Assembly: GCF_037975245.1 (NCBI RefSeq)
Contig: NC_092577.1
Location: 4,393,501 to 4,457,500 of the forward strand
Direction: 5' to 3'
Source of the DNA: Apostichopus japonicus
Lineage: Eukaryota > Echinodermata > Holothuroidea > Aspidochirotida > Stichopodidae
Length of the DNA: 64,000 nt
In this document: piece by piece, positions 25,317 to 38,040 of the stretch
Layout of the letters: every line of letters starts with the position of its first letter
How positions within the stretch are numbered: position 1 is the stretch's first letter
Made by a program: the position numbers and the translations under genes
The notes under the pieces: generated by a model
What the model was told of the DNA's origin: nothing
Database searches by the model: none
Seen by the model: only the letters and a program-made list of their open reading frames with translations

Positions 25317-25560
25317 ATTTAACTAGTAATTAGCTAGGAAGCACATTAACGCAGGAGGATCGCCATCCTTTTGGAAATTTTCCAGTTCATATACTCCCTT
25401 AATGGGGTATAAGAGAATGTATAGCAAACGCTGATACGTGTGCGAAAATTATCAAAGGAGAAAACAACCTCCCCGTGTGAAAAGAAAACAAAGAACAATA
25501 AGAAAGCAGACGTTAATTCAGTAAGAGTATACTATTACTTTCAAACGTATATAGTATCTG

Positions 25561-25585
25561 CGGGGAGTTGTTATGCAACTCCCTG
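25561..25585. mobile_element. Micro-palindrome insertion P6 (25 bp)
   Basis: CGGGGAGTTG and CAACTCCCTG arms surround a short loop, flanked by GTATCTG (25554-25560) and GTATTAG (25586-25592). Element B has the uninterrupted site (GCATTAG on the reverse strand, 32080-32086). Confidence 0.7.
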
Positions 25586-25737
25586 GTATTAGTCAGCCAT
25601 ACATTTCGTGTGGTTTTCGCGGTCACATTATTAACCCTACTGTTGTCATGTTAGCAGCTTTGACCGCGTTTGAAAACAAGCGCGTTTTTTCATGCTGGTT
25701 TTGCTGTCGTTTGATTGGAGGATGAACAGCGACTGAT

Positions 25738-25765
25738 CAGGGAGGTCTAAAATATCACCTCCCTG
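25738..25765. mobile_element. Micro-palindrome P7 (28 bp), shared by A and B
   Basis: Arms CAGGGAGGT and ACCTCCCTG surround a 10-bp loop. The B copy is at 31906-31933 with one arm changed to CATG. No 7-bp duplication is evident, so it is either older or a different structure. It is included because the ends match the others. Confidence 0.45.
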
Positions 25766-26272
25766 ATCAACAGATGAGGGTTGTTCATTGCGGTTTCACA
25801 AATTCTCTACAATAAACCAATTGGATGCACTGTTCTGTTTGATACAGTATAAGGCAGGCCGTATCGTGTATTTTCATTGTTGTATCTGCATATGCATCAA
25901 GAAGCAGATAAACCAAACACGTACCATACTAATCGGACATAAATAATAATAATAATAAATAGTAAAAAACGTCAGGCCAACTTACTTTAACACATAAATA
26001 ATTATACATAAAAAAGTTAGACAGACAGATGAGGAGACCCGTGTATGTGTCTCTTCATCTGTTTTCTCATGATTCCAGCGCTAGTGATTAGAATATCGAT
26101 CAGCCATGCCATAGCGCCAAACTTAATTCTTTGTGAGGGCGAGCTGTTTGTTGAGGTATTATGATCGAGGGCCCGCAACGTGAATTACGTAACTTACCAA
26201 AATGAGCAACCACGAGGAAATTTGCTGATACTCTCATAGAATTAGCTTGAGGAGTTTTGTTGGTTTGACGGC

Positions 26273-26274
<2 letters not shown>

Positions 26275-26353
<79 letters not shown>
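26275..26353. repeat. Long TA microsatellite
   Basis: About 39 TA units. The matching place in element B (9589-9614) has a much shorter run. Confidence 0.95.
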
Positions 26354-26358
<5 letters not shown>

Positions 26359-27702
26359 CTGAACAAAGTATGAGAAATACATTGTGAGGTACATATGGTT
26401 GTATGTATGTGCAAGCCATGCACATTACCGTTGAAAGATATATGCTGTATTAGAACAATGTCAGATATTCAAATATGGTCATCTTTGGTCAAATCCTTTA
26501 ACTTTTTTATATTACCACGTGCACGTGCACCCTGAAGGAAATTTACCTCACTGGACATTCAGTCATCTTGTATGTCCATTTACTAGAATTTCAAGAGAAC
26601 ACTTTGGAAGAGTTAAAACCTCTCTTTTTGAAAACTTCTAGCAAGTACTTTAGCATGCTATAATTACAGACGAACATATAATGAACCGAATAGGCAGATG
26701 ATTGTCTCGGTAAAAATTACCCGTGGGTATAAATTAAATGTGACGTATATGGGCGTTGTAATCATACCGTAATCACGTTCTGTGTATTTTTTGAAATTTC
26801 CGACGCTTAGGTTAATATTAATCATCTCTTAAATTCCGAATTTTTATTGAGTCAACGTAAGCGAAGTTGATGTAATCATGCTGTACTGACACTCGTGGTA
26901 TGTGTATGCTCTGCGCTCGACGCGTAAGTGAATCGTAATCTTCCCGTAAATTCCAAATTCAGTGGAGGATACATTCAACGTAAACGCAATGCGTAAGTTG
27001 GTGTAATCATGCTGTAATCCCGTGGTGTGCATGCTTCGGAATTTCCGACGTGTATATCCTAAACATGCCGTACTGTGCCTGTTTCAGGTGAACGAAAATA
27101 ACTTAAACTTGACGTTTAAGGATTTCGTAATCAATACGTAAACGCTGAAATGGACGTATTTGGGTATTTGTAAGTTAATTGTAAATATACAGTAAATTTT
27201 TAACTGCACTCGTTTTAGCCAACGTAAATGTTGAAATTTTGTTCATGAGATGCAGTCACAGGGTAATATCATTATCGGAAAGATTGACATGAGAATTGTG
27301 TCCAGTGTTTTATTTCATGGAACAATCAACGTTAACGTCATGCTTAAGTTTGGCGTAAGTTTGTTGTAAACGCGTTGTGTCTATGCTCCGAGTTTCCGAT
27401 GTGTAAGATAATCGTAATCCTGTCATAAATTTCTTCGTGGCGAGATTAAGGTCAACGTAAACGTGGAGAAGAAATAAGTTTTAATAAATACGAAAGTGAT
27501 TATTAACTTCCGATATGTAAGTTGTCATAAACGTAACGGAAATCTGTTGTTCCGTGTTTACAATGTTTACGGATGCGTAATCACATCGTAAACGCGTTGT
27601 TCCAAAATGTACGGGTTTCCGATGTTTAAGGTGACCGTAAGCAAGACGTAAACATCCAAGGACTGTGCTTACGATAACTTAAATGCGTGTCTTTTTCCCG
27701 TG

Positions 27703-28035
27703 CAACAAGTCGTCAAAATGACAAAAATTTGAATCTCAACGTTTTGCCGAGATACAACAAGTCGTCAAACTGACAAAAATCTGAAAATTGACGTTTTGCC
27801 GAGATACAGCATGTCGTCAAAATGACAAAATATTGAAAATTGACGTTTTGCTGAGATACAACAAGTCGTCAAAATGAAAAAAATCTGAATTTTAACGTTT
27901 AGCCGAAATATAACAAGTCGTCAAAATGAAAAAAAAAATCTGAAAATTGACGTTTTGTTGAGATACGACAACTCGTCAAAATGAGAACAATCTGAAAATT
28001 GACGTTTTGCCGAGATACAAATCGTCAAATCGTTA
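27703..28035. repeat. 52-bp satellite array, right part
   Basis: GTCGTC words at 27709, 27761, 27813, 27865 and 27917 show an exact 52-bp period. The last units (to about 28035) drift slightly. It continues the array ending at 12654, with element A between the halves. Confidence 0.9.
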
Positions 28036-28316
28036 CAAATGTAACATCTCCCTAAAGAAGTATGGTTTCTCTTAGCTGTTGGCGGCTTTGCTCATCACGA
28101 GCATTACTCTAGCCTAACTTAAAACTACCTTTTTCTAGCTAAGTAATACCTAGTTACATAATTGAAGGTCACATACTTTTACATGAAACTTTGGAAGGTA
28201 CTAGCATAGTTTATACTTAAGTAGTTACTTTGCTACAAAGGACGAGGGGGGGGGGGGGGCGTTTAGACCGAATTACTAGAAAATCTGTATAGCAACCTTT
28301 AATACTGTCTTGCCAA

Positions 28317-29350
28317 ATGCTTCAATTAATGAAGGATCTTTTACGATTTATCAAAGAAACATGGCTTATTCATTGGCTGACACAATTTCTTCAAGGATGG
28401 CCCAGACAAGTAAGGTTGGATAAAGGGTTATCGGAAATATTGGAAATAAAGGTTGGTGTGCCTTGGGGTGGGAGGGGGGGGGTCCATTATATGCTATATT
28501 ATTTACTATATATACTGATGAAATTAGGTCAAACTCACACATTTCTATAACAAAATATGCCGATGATACTGCTGTATCATGTACAATTCATAAGAGCTCT
28601 GTTGAAACTGACCAATGAAATTTTCAGTGTTCTGTAAATGACATAGTTCCAACATGTGACCGCAAGACTTTATTGCGTAACTCCCCCCCCCCCCCAAAAA
28701 AAAAAAATAAGGGAAATTTGTTTTTGAAAATAAACCATAAAACATGAAGGTCTCATTCTATCAAGGTCGCAACGTATTATTATTATTATTATTGAGGGAT
28801 CTGATGTGGCTAGAACCTCCAAAACTGAGTACTGGGAGTATACAGTGACGACAGTTTGACCTTTTCTTGCAAAGCACTAAGGTATTAAAAAAGTATATTA
28901 TATAGTATCTAGTGTGGCTTACGTTGTGTCTTTCTTTAACCAAAATGCTAAGGAAAATGTTTTCAATACTACCCTGGCACATGTGATCTGTACAGTGCCT
29001 GTCTGGTACCATTTTAAATTGCAAAAAAAAAGCAAAGAAAAGAAGAATGAAGTTTCTTAAATACACATCATCAATATTAATTTAGAATACAATATACTTT
29101 TAGAAAAAGTAAATGCTGCTGCAAGACCTGAGTTTACAAGAATGGCTAATAAGATTTACAGTGATCAGAATAACCCTTTGTATACTGTACTGAAAACTCT
29201 CCTGCACAAATCGAGCAGAAATCTAAGAAATCCACACAAAATACCGAACGTAAGTTTACAGAAACTCATTTATTTACCGTGCTGCTTTATACATTCCATT
29301 CGAGCACTTAGAATGTTTGTTATAGTCTGTTTGTTAAATCGTTTTATGTA
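28317..29350 (+). pseudogene. LINE reverse transcriptase remnant (YADD)
   Basis: The first frame ends in SEILEIKVGVPWG, which resembles the reverse transcriptase segment before the palm. After a poly-G run and a frame change the sequence gives ITKYADDTAVSC, with the catalytic YADD box at 28556-28567. Farther on (about 29110-29230) PEFTRMANKIYSDQNNPLY resembles the C-terminal region of CR1/Rex-type non-LTR elements. Frameshifts and stops make it non-functional. It is probably a passenger inside composite C. Confidence 0.7.
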
Positions 29351-29499
29351 ATAACTTTGTATTAGTAGATGTATTTTATATGATATCCTATCATCTTGAC
29401 ATTGTCTCCCTTTTTATATTAGTTATTCTTGGACTGTTTGGTATCCTATCATCTTAAAAAAAAAAACTTTTATATGAGTTATTCTTCTTGTTGAGGTGT

Positions 29500-29810
29500 T
29501 ATATGACTCCTCTCTATAATTTTTATATGTATACTGGAATGAAATAAAAAGAAGGAACAACATACTACAGTACATCTTGGAAACACTTGAACAAAGGCAC
29601 AGTTATTTCCTTCTTTAAATATGAGGATTCACACGAGGTTGGGTTGGATATTATGAATGTGCCTGTGAGCGTAAGAAATATTTTATATGTATACAGGAAG
29701 GAAATAAAAAGAAGGAACAACATACTATAGTACAACTTGGAAACACTTGAACAATGGCACAGTTGTTGGGTTGGTTATTATGAATTTGCCTGTGAGCGTA
29801 ATAATGTTTC
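29500..29810. repeat. Two-copy tandem duplication (~165 bp)
   Basis: The block with ATGAAATAAAAAGAAGGAAC, TTGGAAACACTTGAACAA and GTGCCTGTGAGCGTAA occurs twice in succession, with a short deletion in the second copy. Confidence 0.85.
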
Positions 29811-30029
29811 ACATTCCGTTTAAGGGGATAGTATAGTGAAAAGCTTCCCAAAGCGTTTGAAGGATACTTAGAAACTATCGTCAGAGACATTTCACGTAAT
29901 ACACTAACTTGAAAATGAAGAATTGCACACAATTTTCCGTAGTCGGTGTGCTTTATAAGAGTTCCGACTTAACAGATTACGCCACTGGAACTATTATTCG
30001 GCAACTGCATGTGTTCACATTTCATCATA

Positions 30030-30445
30030 TACCTTGTCTATTTTATACATTATAGAAAATGGTGGGGGTTCTTTAAAATAAATAGGACCAATATATAACC
30101 CTTTCAGCAGCCGGCTCTCCTTGCCCTCCCTACCTCAACATCTCTCTATCCGACACGCTACATTTCACCCAAGAAACACATACTAAAACACTTACATCCG
30201 CCCATAACCCATACAAATTCCTTGTCTATTTTATACATTGCAACAAAACGTGGGCGTTCTTTTTAAATTAATAAGACCAATATACCACCATTTCAACAGC
30301 CGGCTCTCCTTGCCCTATATACCACCTCCCCTCGTCAAATCCGACTCCATCCATGTCACTCAAGAAAAACATACTAAAACACGTATGTTGATACCTGCGT
30401 ATAACCCATTCCTTGTCTATTTTATACATTAAAGTAAACCGTGGA
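30030..30445. repeat. Three-copy tandem repeat (~187 bp)
   Basis: The word CCTTGTCTATTTTATACATT starts near 30036, 30220 and 30412, each followed by a CCGGCTCTCCTTGCCCT-containing unit. No gene is seen around it. The neighbouring 29810-30030 and 30445-30960 hold no recognisable feature apart from GACGAAT words. Confidence 0.85.
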
Positions 30446-32713
30446 CATTCTTTTTAAAATTAATAAGACCAATGTACCACCCCTTCGATTATTTTCTTCT
30501 ATCGTAAGATTATTCCACCTAACCCCCCCCCCCTTCCTCTCCCCATGTGACAGTGAACATTCACGGTGTACCCTATGGCTACTACACACAAGAGTGACGA
30601 ATACAAGTCTGTGGCAGGACGAAACTTCAAAATTTAGTTCTAGCACAGTGACGAATGTGTGGCGAATGTCTAAAATTAACTGAAAATGACATGACATAAC
30701 GACGAAAATGTTTACACTAAAATTACTACCATGATGCATGTAAGAAATTTCAGCAACAAACATGAGAACTCAAAGTTCTATTTGTTATATTTAAAATATT
30801 GACAACTTTCGGTAAAAAAGATTCTCTTTTAGTTACGCTATACTAAAGTCAAAATATGAAAATCTTTAGAGCGCGTTTTCTCAAAACTCACATTTTGAAC
30901 ATTCGTCACTACGCCAGAACGGGGACGATATACCCGATCACTTGTTATCGATGAAGTGGTGTGTTGCCGGATTTTGTCAAGGTCTTGGTACTACGAGCGA
31001 AGGCCATTGATTAAGTTTCGTAACTTATCGGGAAGCGATTAGAGGGATGGGGCGTAGGGTTGTAGGCGCGCGTTTTCATGCAGATGGGAACAATCTCAAG
31101 AAGTGATGGGTGCGTCATGTTCCCCGACGACTCGGTCGAGTCCGAGACCAGCCGCAGTTGGTTTCATAGCACAATTGTACAATTGTTTAAGGCGTCCATA
31201 CACACACACGCGTTATGATAGACCATAGATGGTATATATACATATATATATATATATATATCTACATTAGTGAGAGATGAAAATGGAAACGTCAAAAATG
31301 GAGTTGTCGGTGTAAGGGGTAGGGTGAGACGCACCCCCCCCCCCCGTAATCCTCGATTCGTCACTGGCTACCATGTGTATATAATAGTGATCAGCGCTTT
31401 AATTATGAATGTTCCTCTTCTCTTCCCGGTGTCTTGGCGTTTATCTTCTACTCCCTCCTTTTCTCCTTTTTCTCTTTTTTTTTTTTTTTTCTTTTACCTT
31501 CCTTCCTCTCCTTCCTCCTCTTTTTTCCCCCTCTTTTTCCCTTTTTTCTTCTCTTTTTTTTTCTCTCCTCTTTTTCTTACCCGGGGGGCGCGCGCCCCCA
31601 ACGCCCCCCCTGGATACGCGCCTGCACATACACGGGTCTCTTCATCTGCCTGTCTAACTTTTTTATGTATACTTATTTATGTGTTAAAGTAAGTTGGCCT
31701 GACGTTTTTTATTATTTATTATTATTATTTATGTCCGATTAGTATGGTACGTGTTTGGTTTATCTGCTTCTTGATGCATATGCAGATACAACAATGAAAA
31801 TACACGATACGGCCTGCCTTATACTGTATCAAACAGAACAATGCATCCAATTGATTTATTGTAGAGAATTTGTGAAACCGCAATGAACAACCCTCATCTG
31901 TTGATCAGGGAGGTGATATTTTAGACCTCCATGATCAGTCGCTGTTCATCCCCCAATCAAACGACAGCAAAACCAGCATGAAAAAAACGCGCTTGTTTTC
32001 AAACGCGGTCAAAGCTGCTAACATGACAACAGGATGGTTAATAATGTGACCGCGAATAGCGTACGAAATGTATGACTGACTAATGCTATATACGTTTGAA
32101 AGTAATAGTAACTCTTACTGAATTAGCGTCTGCTTTCTTATTGTTCTTTGTTTTCTCCTTTGATAATTTTCGCACACGTATCAGTGTTTGCTATACATTC
32201 TCTTATACCCCATTATGGGAGTATATGAACTGGAAAATTTCCAAAAGGATGGAGATCCTCCTGCATGTGCATGTGCTTGCGGGTCGTGAGCATGAAATGA
32301 TGGGTTAATGCCTAGAAAGCCACAGTTTTAGGGTAACATTAACAGCTCATATGTATAACACTGCTACCATTATGTGCACATGTAACACACTTATAGGGCG
32401 GTGATCCTGAAAACATAACTTCAAAGCTAATACTTGCCCGTTGAGCAATTTGTCTGTGGCTAAATGGATGAAAGGTAGTCTGCATATGCCACAAATTATA
32501 GCACGCTATATATAACTGCCAGAAGTTTACAAACAAACTACCTTTCCGGAGGTCTTTACTCTTTTTTCTCATAATTTCTAAATTAACCACATAAAATGAC
32601 TGAATGTTAATTTCCTCAAGGGTGGTAATACAAATACAATATTTGTTTTTATATCAAAGGTGACCATATTTGAATACCTGGCATATTAGGGGCCAAAACA
32701 GCAAACCTTTGGA

Positions 32714-34415
32714 CAGTGGCGTCGCCAAGGGGGGCCAGGGGGCACATGCCCCCCCCCCCTGGAAAACCCAGTGCCCCCCGAGTGCCCCCCCCCCATCTGA
32801 GATTTGGGTTGGTAAAAAAATATATATATATTTTGTTATATTCAACTCCCATCATCTGAGTTGGTTTTTCATAAGGACAAAGAAGCACAGTAATTCGTAT
32901 TTTCTTCAAATGAGCTGCGAAAAAATGAAAAAGTTTATCCTTGAACGTCGGGTATCGAAGTCGTGACCTGCGCCATCACAACAGGTGTCGATATTTACAT
33001 TGAATGTGTCAGTGCTCACGCCATACCAGCGGATATACACGTCCGCTTCGCGAGCTACATGACTATGAGAAGGGAGGGTACTGCAATATGTTGCCTTGGT
33101 CTGAGGTTGACAGGTTAGGAGCTGACGAAATGTGAGAATGTGAGGGTCCGCAGGCACCATACTTGCCTATATTTGTGGACCCATATATTAACCCTGTTGT
33201 GTAGGGGGTGCAGAGGTCATTTGAGGTTAGATGCTTGTAGGAACAAATGGCGAATGTTCACACCTGCATACTGAGCCATACTCGATGTGTGATCAAACTT
33301 TGGATTGCATGGTGAGATCCCTGATAGGAGCCAATGACGATGCTGGAACCTGTTACATCTTAATAGATTATGGGCGAAAACGAGAAGGACAAGAAAGGAG
33401 TCGGGGGTCATGCACACACTAATTCAACAAATGTAGGTTCTATTGATATAGGGTTAGGCATAATATCGACAGCATGTGGTTCATATCCTCTGCAAAATTC
33501 TGCCCCTTGTTAAAATCGTTACCTCAAAAATAGCAATTTCTGGAGATATCTTCAGATCGAATTTAGCATCAAATGTGGCAGCATTTTGCATCTAGCCCAT
33601 CCTCCGTATGCGAAAAATTTCCAAAGGGGAGGGGGCAGTGCCCCAATGAAAAAGTTGAGGGGGCAAATGCATGATAAGCCCCCCCCCCCCCCCCCCATAT
33701 TTACCAAGGCTCCGAAACGTGCATCTGCCCATTTTTCAATGCATACTTGTCGATCTGTCCGATGCACACGTATACTATATAGGTGTAATAATTTTAGTAA
33801 ATGCTGGGGGGACCCTCGACCCGTCCCCTGGCTATAGACCACATTGTCACCCCAACCGCGTCTTCACGCCCCTTGAAAAGTGGAAGCAGTGAGTGTGAGT
33901 ACCGGTAAGCGCAACACAACTTCGTCTTAGGCCAATGACTTGCTTCATTTCAGCCAGTTCTCCAACATCCCCTTACTACACTAAAAAACGTCTTTGCGAG
34001 TACACTACGAGTAATAGCTACTCTCTTAAAACACCATCGAATATACAAATTACAATGTTTTTACAGACTTTTACGTGCAATCTGAGAAATTGCAGGCTTG
34101 AGACCCATATTTAAGGGCTAGGTATTCGCAGCATAAAACACTCGGGAAGTGCCGTTTCCGGCCATCTGGGGGTTTGAAAAACCCAAAAATTTCTTGTACG
34201 CTCCGCGCCGACCGATGGTGGCGCTCCGCTTACATAGTCTCTACACATTTGCCCCCCCAATAATTTTCCCGTTCTGCCGCGCCTGGAGGGGCACCCCCTC
34301 CCCTTAGACCCATCCCCCAGGACGGCGATCCGTATCCACCTAAGTGCCCCCCATCAAATGCTGGTGCCCCCCTGTGCCCCCCCCCCCCAGACTGAAAAGT
34401 CTGGTGACGCCACAG
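32714..34415. mobile_element. 1.7 kb hAT-like non-autonomous element
   Basis: The ends are CAGTGGCGTCGCCA and, read inward from the right, CTGTGGCGTCACCA. They are flanked by an exact 8-bp duplication CCTTTGGA (32706-32713, 34416-34423). Element A has the single site on the reverse strand at 24837-24844. An 8-bp duplication with CAGTGG ends is typical of hAT elements. No transposase frame is seen. The interior contains poly-C runs and, at about 34018-34276, a module also present inside the SLC5A remnant (46788-47058). Confidence 0.88.
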
Positions 34416-37064
34416 CCTTTGGAGCGGGATATACTGGTTTTGTATTGGGGTGTAAAATCTAAACAATTGCAAGTAAAAGATTCAAAGTAAAGAACATACT
34501 TTACCAAACACGTTTTACGAGGTACAAAGTATATATTTATAAATTTGTAGTTAAGACGGTGCACTCTTTACTGCAGGAATGCGACAACTTAATAACGATT
34601 TGGCTCTCCCTTTCCTCTCTTATTCATTGCTGCAAATGTTTCTGTTGCAGCGATAGAAAGCAAGTGTAAAATAAATGACACATGTTGACGCCAGTTTTCC
34701 AAGTTCATTTCTATTGTAAATTTTCTATTGTAAATAATGTTATTGAACTCTGAATTCAAACATGGAAACGTTTTACAAACATTCACCTCAAAATTAGTGG
34801 AACAATGCCACGAAGATTAATATATAGAATGAAAAACAACTTGTAGGTAGGGCCTATTGCTTACCGGCTAAAATTAACAAAAACATAATAACATTAAAAT
34901 TAAAATAAACATATACAACGTATACTGCACGCAGCCGCGTACACTATACACACACATATATACATATTATCCGTATTGTGCCCACGCTTGGGAAAGTATG
35001 ATTGAAATATATTAGGCTAGTTGTCATAAAAAACTGTTCTAAAATTTAACAATTTGGAAGGCATTACACCATGTACAAACGAGAAGGCCCTATGAGAAAA
35101 ATGCAAGTGAGACAAAAGCCTATACATCATATACTTCCTTATATTCTCTTTCAAACACTCCGACCCCCCCCCCCCCCCCTCACCCGTTTAACTTTCGAAG
35201 GTAATTACATTGCTACGGGAGAAGTTTGGGTGTCCAGTTAGGTTCAAACTTGATATATGCAACTAATATAGGTATAGAAGGATTAAAGTATGCTGTATTG
35301 GCCCATATATGCCATATATTCAAAAATGGTCACCCCTGGTCAATATTCTTAAACGGTTTATATTACCTCGTTGGAAAAAAAAATACCTCACTGGACATTC
35401 AGTCATCTTTTGTGTTCATTAAGATTGTCTGAGAACAATTTGGAGAGCGAAGACCTCCAAGGGAGTATTTTTTTGAACACTCCTAGCAATTATTGCTTGC
35501 TTAATTTGCGGCCAATACAGTCCACAGATACAGTCACAGATACAGACATATGTACGATTAACATATAAACATAGACAACATATGTATACTGTACGCAGCC
35601 GCATACACTACACATATACATATTGGTTGACATGCATGAGTGACAGTAACTTTATCATTGTTCCCACGCTTTGCACTATTAAAGAAGCCTTTATATTACA
35701 TACTTTCTTGAATCCTCTTTCCTACCCCCGACCCCCCCCCCCCGACACATATACATATATACACATATACATATTGGTTAACATGCATGTGTGACAGCAA
35801 CTTTATGGTGCCCACGCTTAGGAGAATTGTGCCCACGCTTGGGAAAGTATGACTGAAATATAGTAGTCTTCACAGAAACTGTTCGAAAATTAAGCGATTT
35901 AGAAGGCATTTAAACCCAATACAAACGAGTAGACCCTTTAGGAACTGCACTATTTAAGAAGCCTATATATTACATACTTTCTTGAATCCTCTTTCCGACC
36001 CCCGCCCCCCCCCCCCCCCGCGCCTCTTCATTTATTTTTCGAAGGTGTTGCATACGGGGAAGTTTTGGTCTCCAGTTAGGTTCAAACCTTGTTATATGCA
36101 ACTACACGTTAAAACACGATACAAACGAGTAGACCCTTTAGGTACAATTCTACACTAGGATATATTACTATCATACTAAGTATGATTTATTGGTCCCATA
36201 TATGCTACATATTAAAATATGGTCTCCTTATGTTAATATTCTTAAACTGTTTTATTACCACCTTGGAGGAAATTTACCTAACTGGGAAATTCAGTCATCT
36301 TGTTGTGTGTGTTTATAATGTCAGCGAACAATATGTTGAGTGAACACCTTCAGAAAAGGACTTTTTTGAAAACTTCCAGCAATTACAGCATGCCGTAATT
36401 TGGGGCCATTACATACTATTTTTGAGGAGTACACGTATTTGAACTCGAAGCCCCTCACCCCACAATCAATTTCCCCCTCCCTAAATCTATTACACCTGAT
36501 TGACTCTGCGATCAATTTCATATATAGTTTGATGATACCTATACTTATTTTTAATTTAACATAATATGTTGATTACATATATCAACTGAAAATTATGGGG
36601 GATCATAACGAGGAAGAAACTGTACCCATCAGCTTTAGATTAAAATTGTATATGTACGCTTATGAGTACGGAATTTCCGACTGTCGCACTCTAATTTTTC
36701 CGACAGTCGCACTCTAATTTTCATAGATTCTTGTTATTTGTGAGTGGCCTACAATTTTCGGTCAAACTTGACCTTTAATCAGTCATATTTACCACGTTTT
36801 CCTTGTCATATTAAGAAATTGTATCTCGCGATTCTTATACTCCACCACACAAAACTTCGTATGATTTTGAATACTCTAAAAAAAAAATCCCTAATAAAAC
36901 TACTGTACAACGTATACAATTAAAACGCTCAATGCTATTCTACGGAAGCTTAAAAGTGCCATCAACATAAGAAAAACTTTGCCCATAAGGTGAAATTTTT
37001 CAGTAAATTGTTAAAATAACAAGATAAAATCTTATCCCCCCCCCAAAAAAAAAAACAGAAAAAT

Positions 37065-37335
37065 ATTGGATCGCTTAGTTGCTTAAACTGAGCAATTGAA
37101 CAATTTTTGAAAAATGTTTAATTGACAACTTATCATATCTCGTGTATTGGACATTTTGCTGCAAATTGTTCAATTGTTCACTTCATTCCATCTGAGCAAT
37201 TGAACAATTTTCTGCAAAATGTTTAATTGGCAACTTATCGTATCTCGTCAACTCAACATTTTTCTGCAAAATGTTTAACTGTTCACTTCATTCCAAATGC
37301 TCACTTGGAATGAAGTGAACAATTTAATGTTTTTT
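37065..37335. repeat. AT-rich tandem repeat (element B)
   Basis: The inverted counterpart of 19800-20165, with words such as GAACAATTTTCTGCAAAATG and CACTTCATTCCA. Confidence 0.75.
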
Positions 37336-37886
37336 TCATGTGAGTGATAAATAGCCCCCCCCCCCCAAGAAAATAATATTAAGCGCGCTAGGAAAAAGCA
37401 CTGTATTTTGGGGTAGTTCACTATGTCGTCGAATATAATTTGTTGAAAAAGAAAAGTTTTCCCCTTTGTTACATTAACATAGCTTTTTTAGCTGGTAGTC
37501 TATGTAGCCTATAAAGCAGATAACTTATACTCATTGCTTACTCGCTAACCAGAGTGATTAATAAATTTGTGAAGTGAGGGCCAGTGGTACAAATGTACCG
37601 AAAAAAGTTCGGAACAAAAGTGCAGTCGCGAAAGATGGGGTGTCTGACTGACACTGACCGTATCGTTGACGAGTAGGGTGTGGGGGGGGGGGGGCGGGTT
37701 ACAAGGCAGCAGTCGGAATTTTCTGGCTCCAAAACCCATCCAGTTGGAATTTCAGCCACTACAACTCCCTCCCCCCACCCCCCTCTCAATCATCAGGCCT
37801 TAGCTACGTCCCTGTGTACGTAAACGACGTTCATTACTGTTAAGTTTTTACGGGACTTTATAGTACTAATTAATACTACGTGCGAC

Positions 37887-37912
37887 CGTGGAGCTCTGTT
37901 TATAGCTCCATG
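37887..37912. mobile_element. Micro-palindrome insertion P2 (26 bp)
   Basis: Arms CGTGGAGCT and AGCTCCATG, flanked by GTGCGAC (37880-37886, 37913-37919). The same middle sequence (GAGCTCTGTTTATAGCTC) is close to the insertion in the SLC5A remnant (50697-50721). Confidence 0.85.
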
Positions 37913-37919
37913 GTGCGAC

Positions 37920-37947
37920 CAGGGAGTTGTTCCATAACAACTCCCTG
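37920..37947. mobile_element. Micro-palindrome insertion P3 (28 bp)
   Basis: Arms CAGGGAGTTGTT and AACAACTCCCTG, flanked by GTGCGAC (37913-37919, 37948-37954). It sits immediately next to P2 and shares one target repeat with it, so the same 7-bp site was used twice. Confidence 0.85.
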
Positions 37948-38040
37948 GTGCGACGAAGAATTGTACCCACGCTTATATAGAAATTCTACCTAAGCTTGGC
38001 AAAGTATGACAAGTAAATCGCAAATCCAACACATATATAC

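Larger units (their letters stand above)
12655..27702 (+). mobile_element. Element A: 15 kb TIR transposon, full copy
   Basis: Both ends carry a short inverted repeat (left CACGGGAAAAAAACACGC; right, read inward, CACGGGAAAAAGACACGC), followed by subterminal DNA rich in CGTAAACG words. A 3-bp CAA duplication fits the interrupted satellite. The whole sequence matches element B in inverted order. Inside are a decayed minus-strand gene (exons near 14960-15173 and 15918-16256), an AT-rich tandem repeat, a SINE, a higher-order minisatellite and four copies of a ~250 bp module (20820-21060, 23740-23960, 24860-25060, 26450-26680). A large DNA transposon is inferred. A 3-bp duplication would suit Academ- or Zator-type elements, but no catalytic domain is visible, so no superfamily is assigned. 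Confidence 0.8.
9846..31624. mobile_element. 21.8 kb composite transposon C nested in B
   Basis: It begins CAGGGGCGTATCCAGG and ends with the inverse of CAGGCGCGTATCCAGG. It is bounded by 5-bp duplications CACAT (9841-9845 and 31625-31629). Element A carries the same site uninterrupted near 26045-26050. The terminal regions (9846 to about 10560 and about 30960-31624) match a 1.26 kb relative at 58672-59934, which supports the two distant ends belonging to one element. The interior holds a hairpin motif (9893-9925, 10790-10830), unassigned sequence (11050-12400), a 52-bp satellite split by element A, a LINE remnant, two tandem repeats and a pyrimidine tract (31450-31580). Without A it would be about 6.7 kb. 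No transposase gene is seen. Confidence 0.8.

Noticed and set aside
12400-28035. CRISPR-like repeat array
   Set aside because: The 52-bp units are head-to-tail without unique spacers, in a eukaryotic transposon context. It is a satellite.
32930-33100. tRNA-like A/B-box words inside the hAT-like element
   Set aside because: Box spacing and matches are poor, with no recognisable SINE tail.
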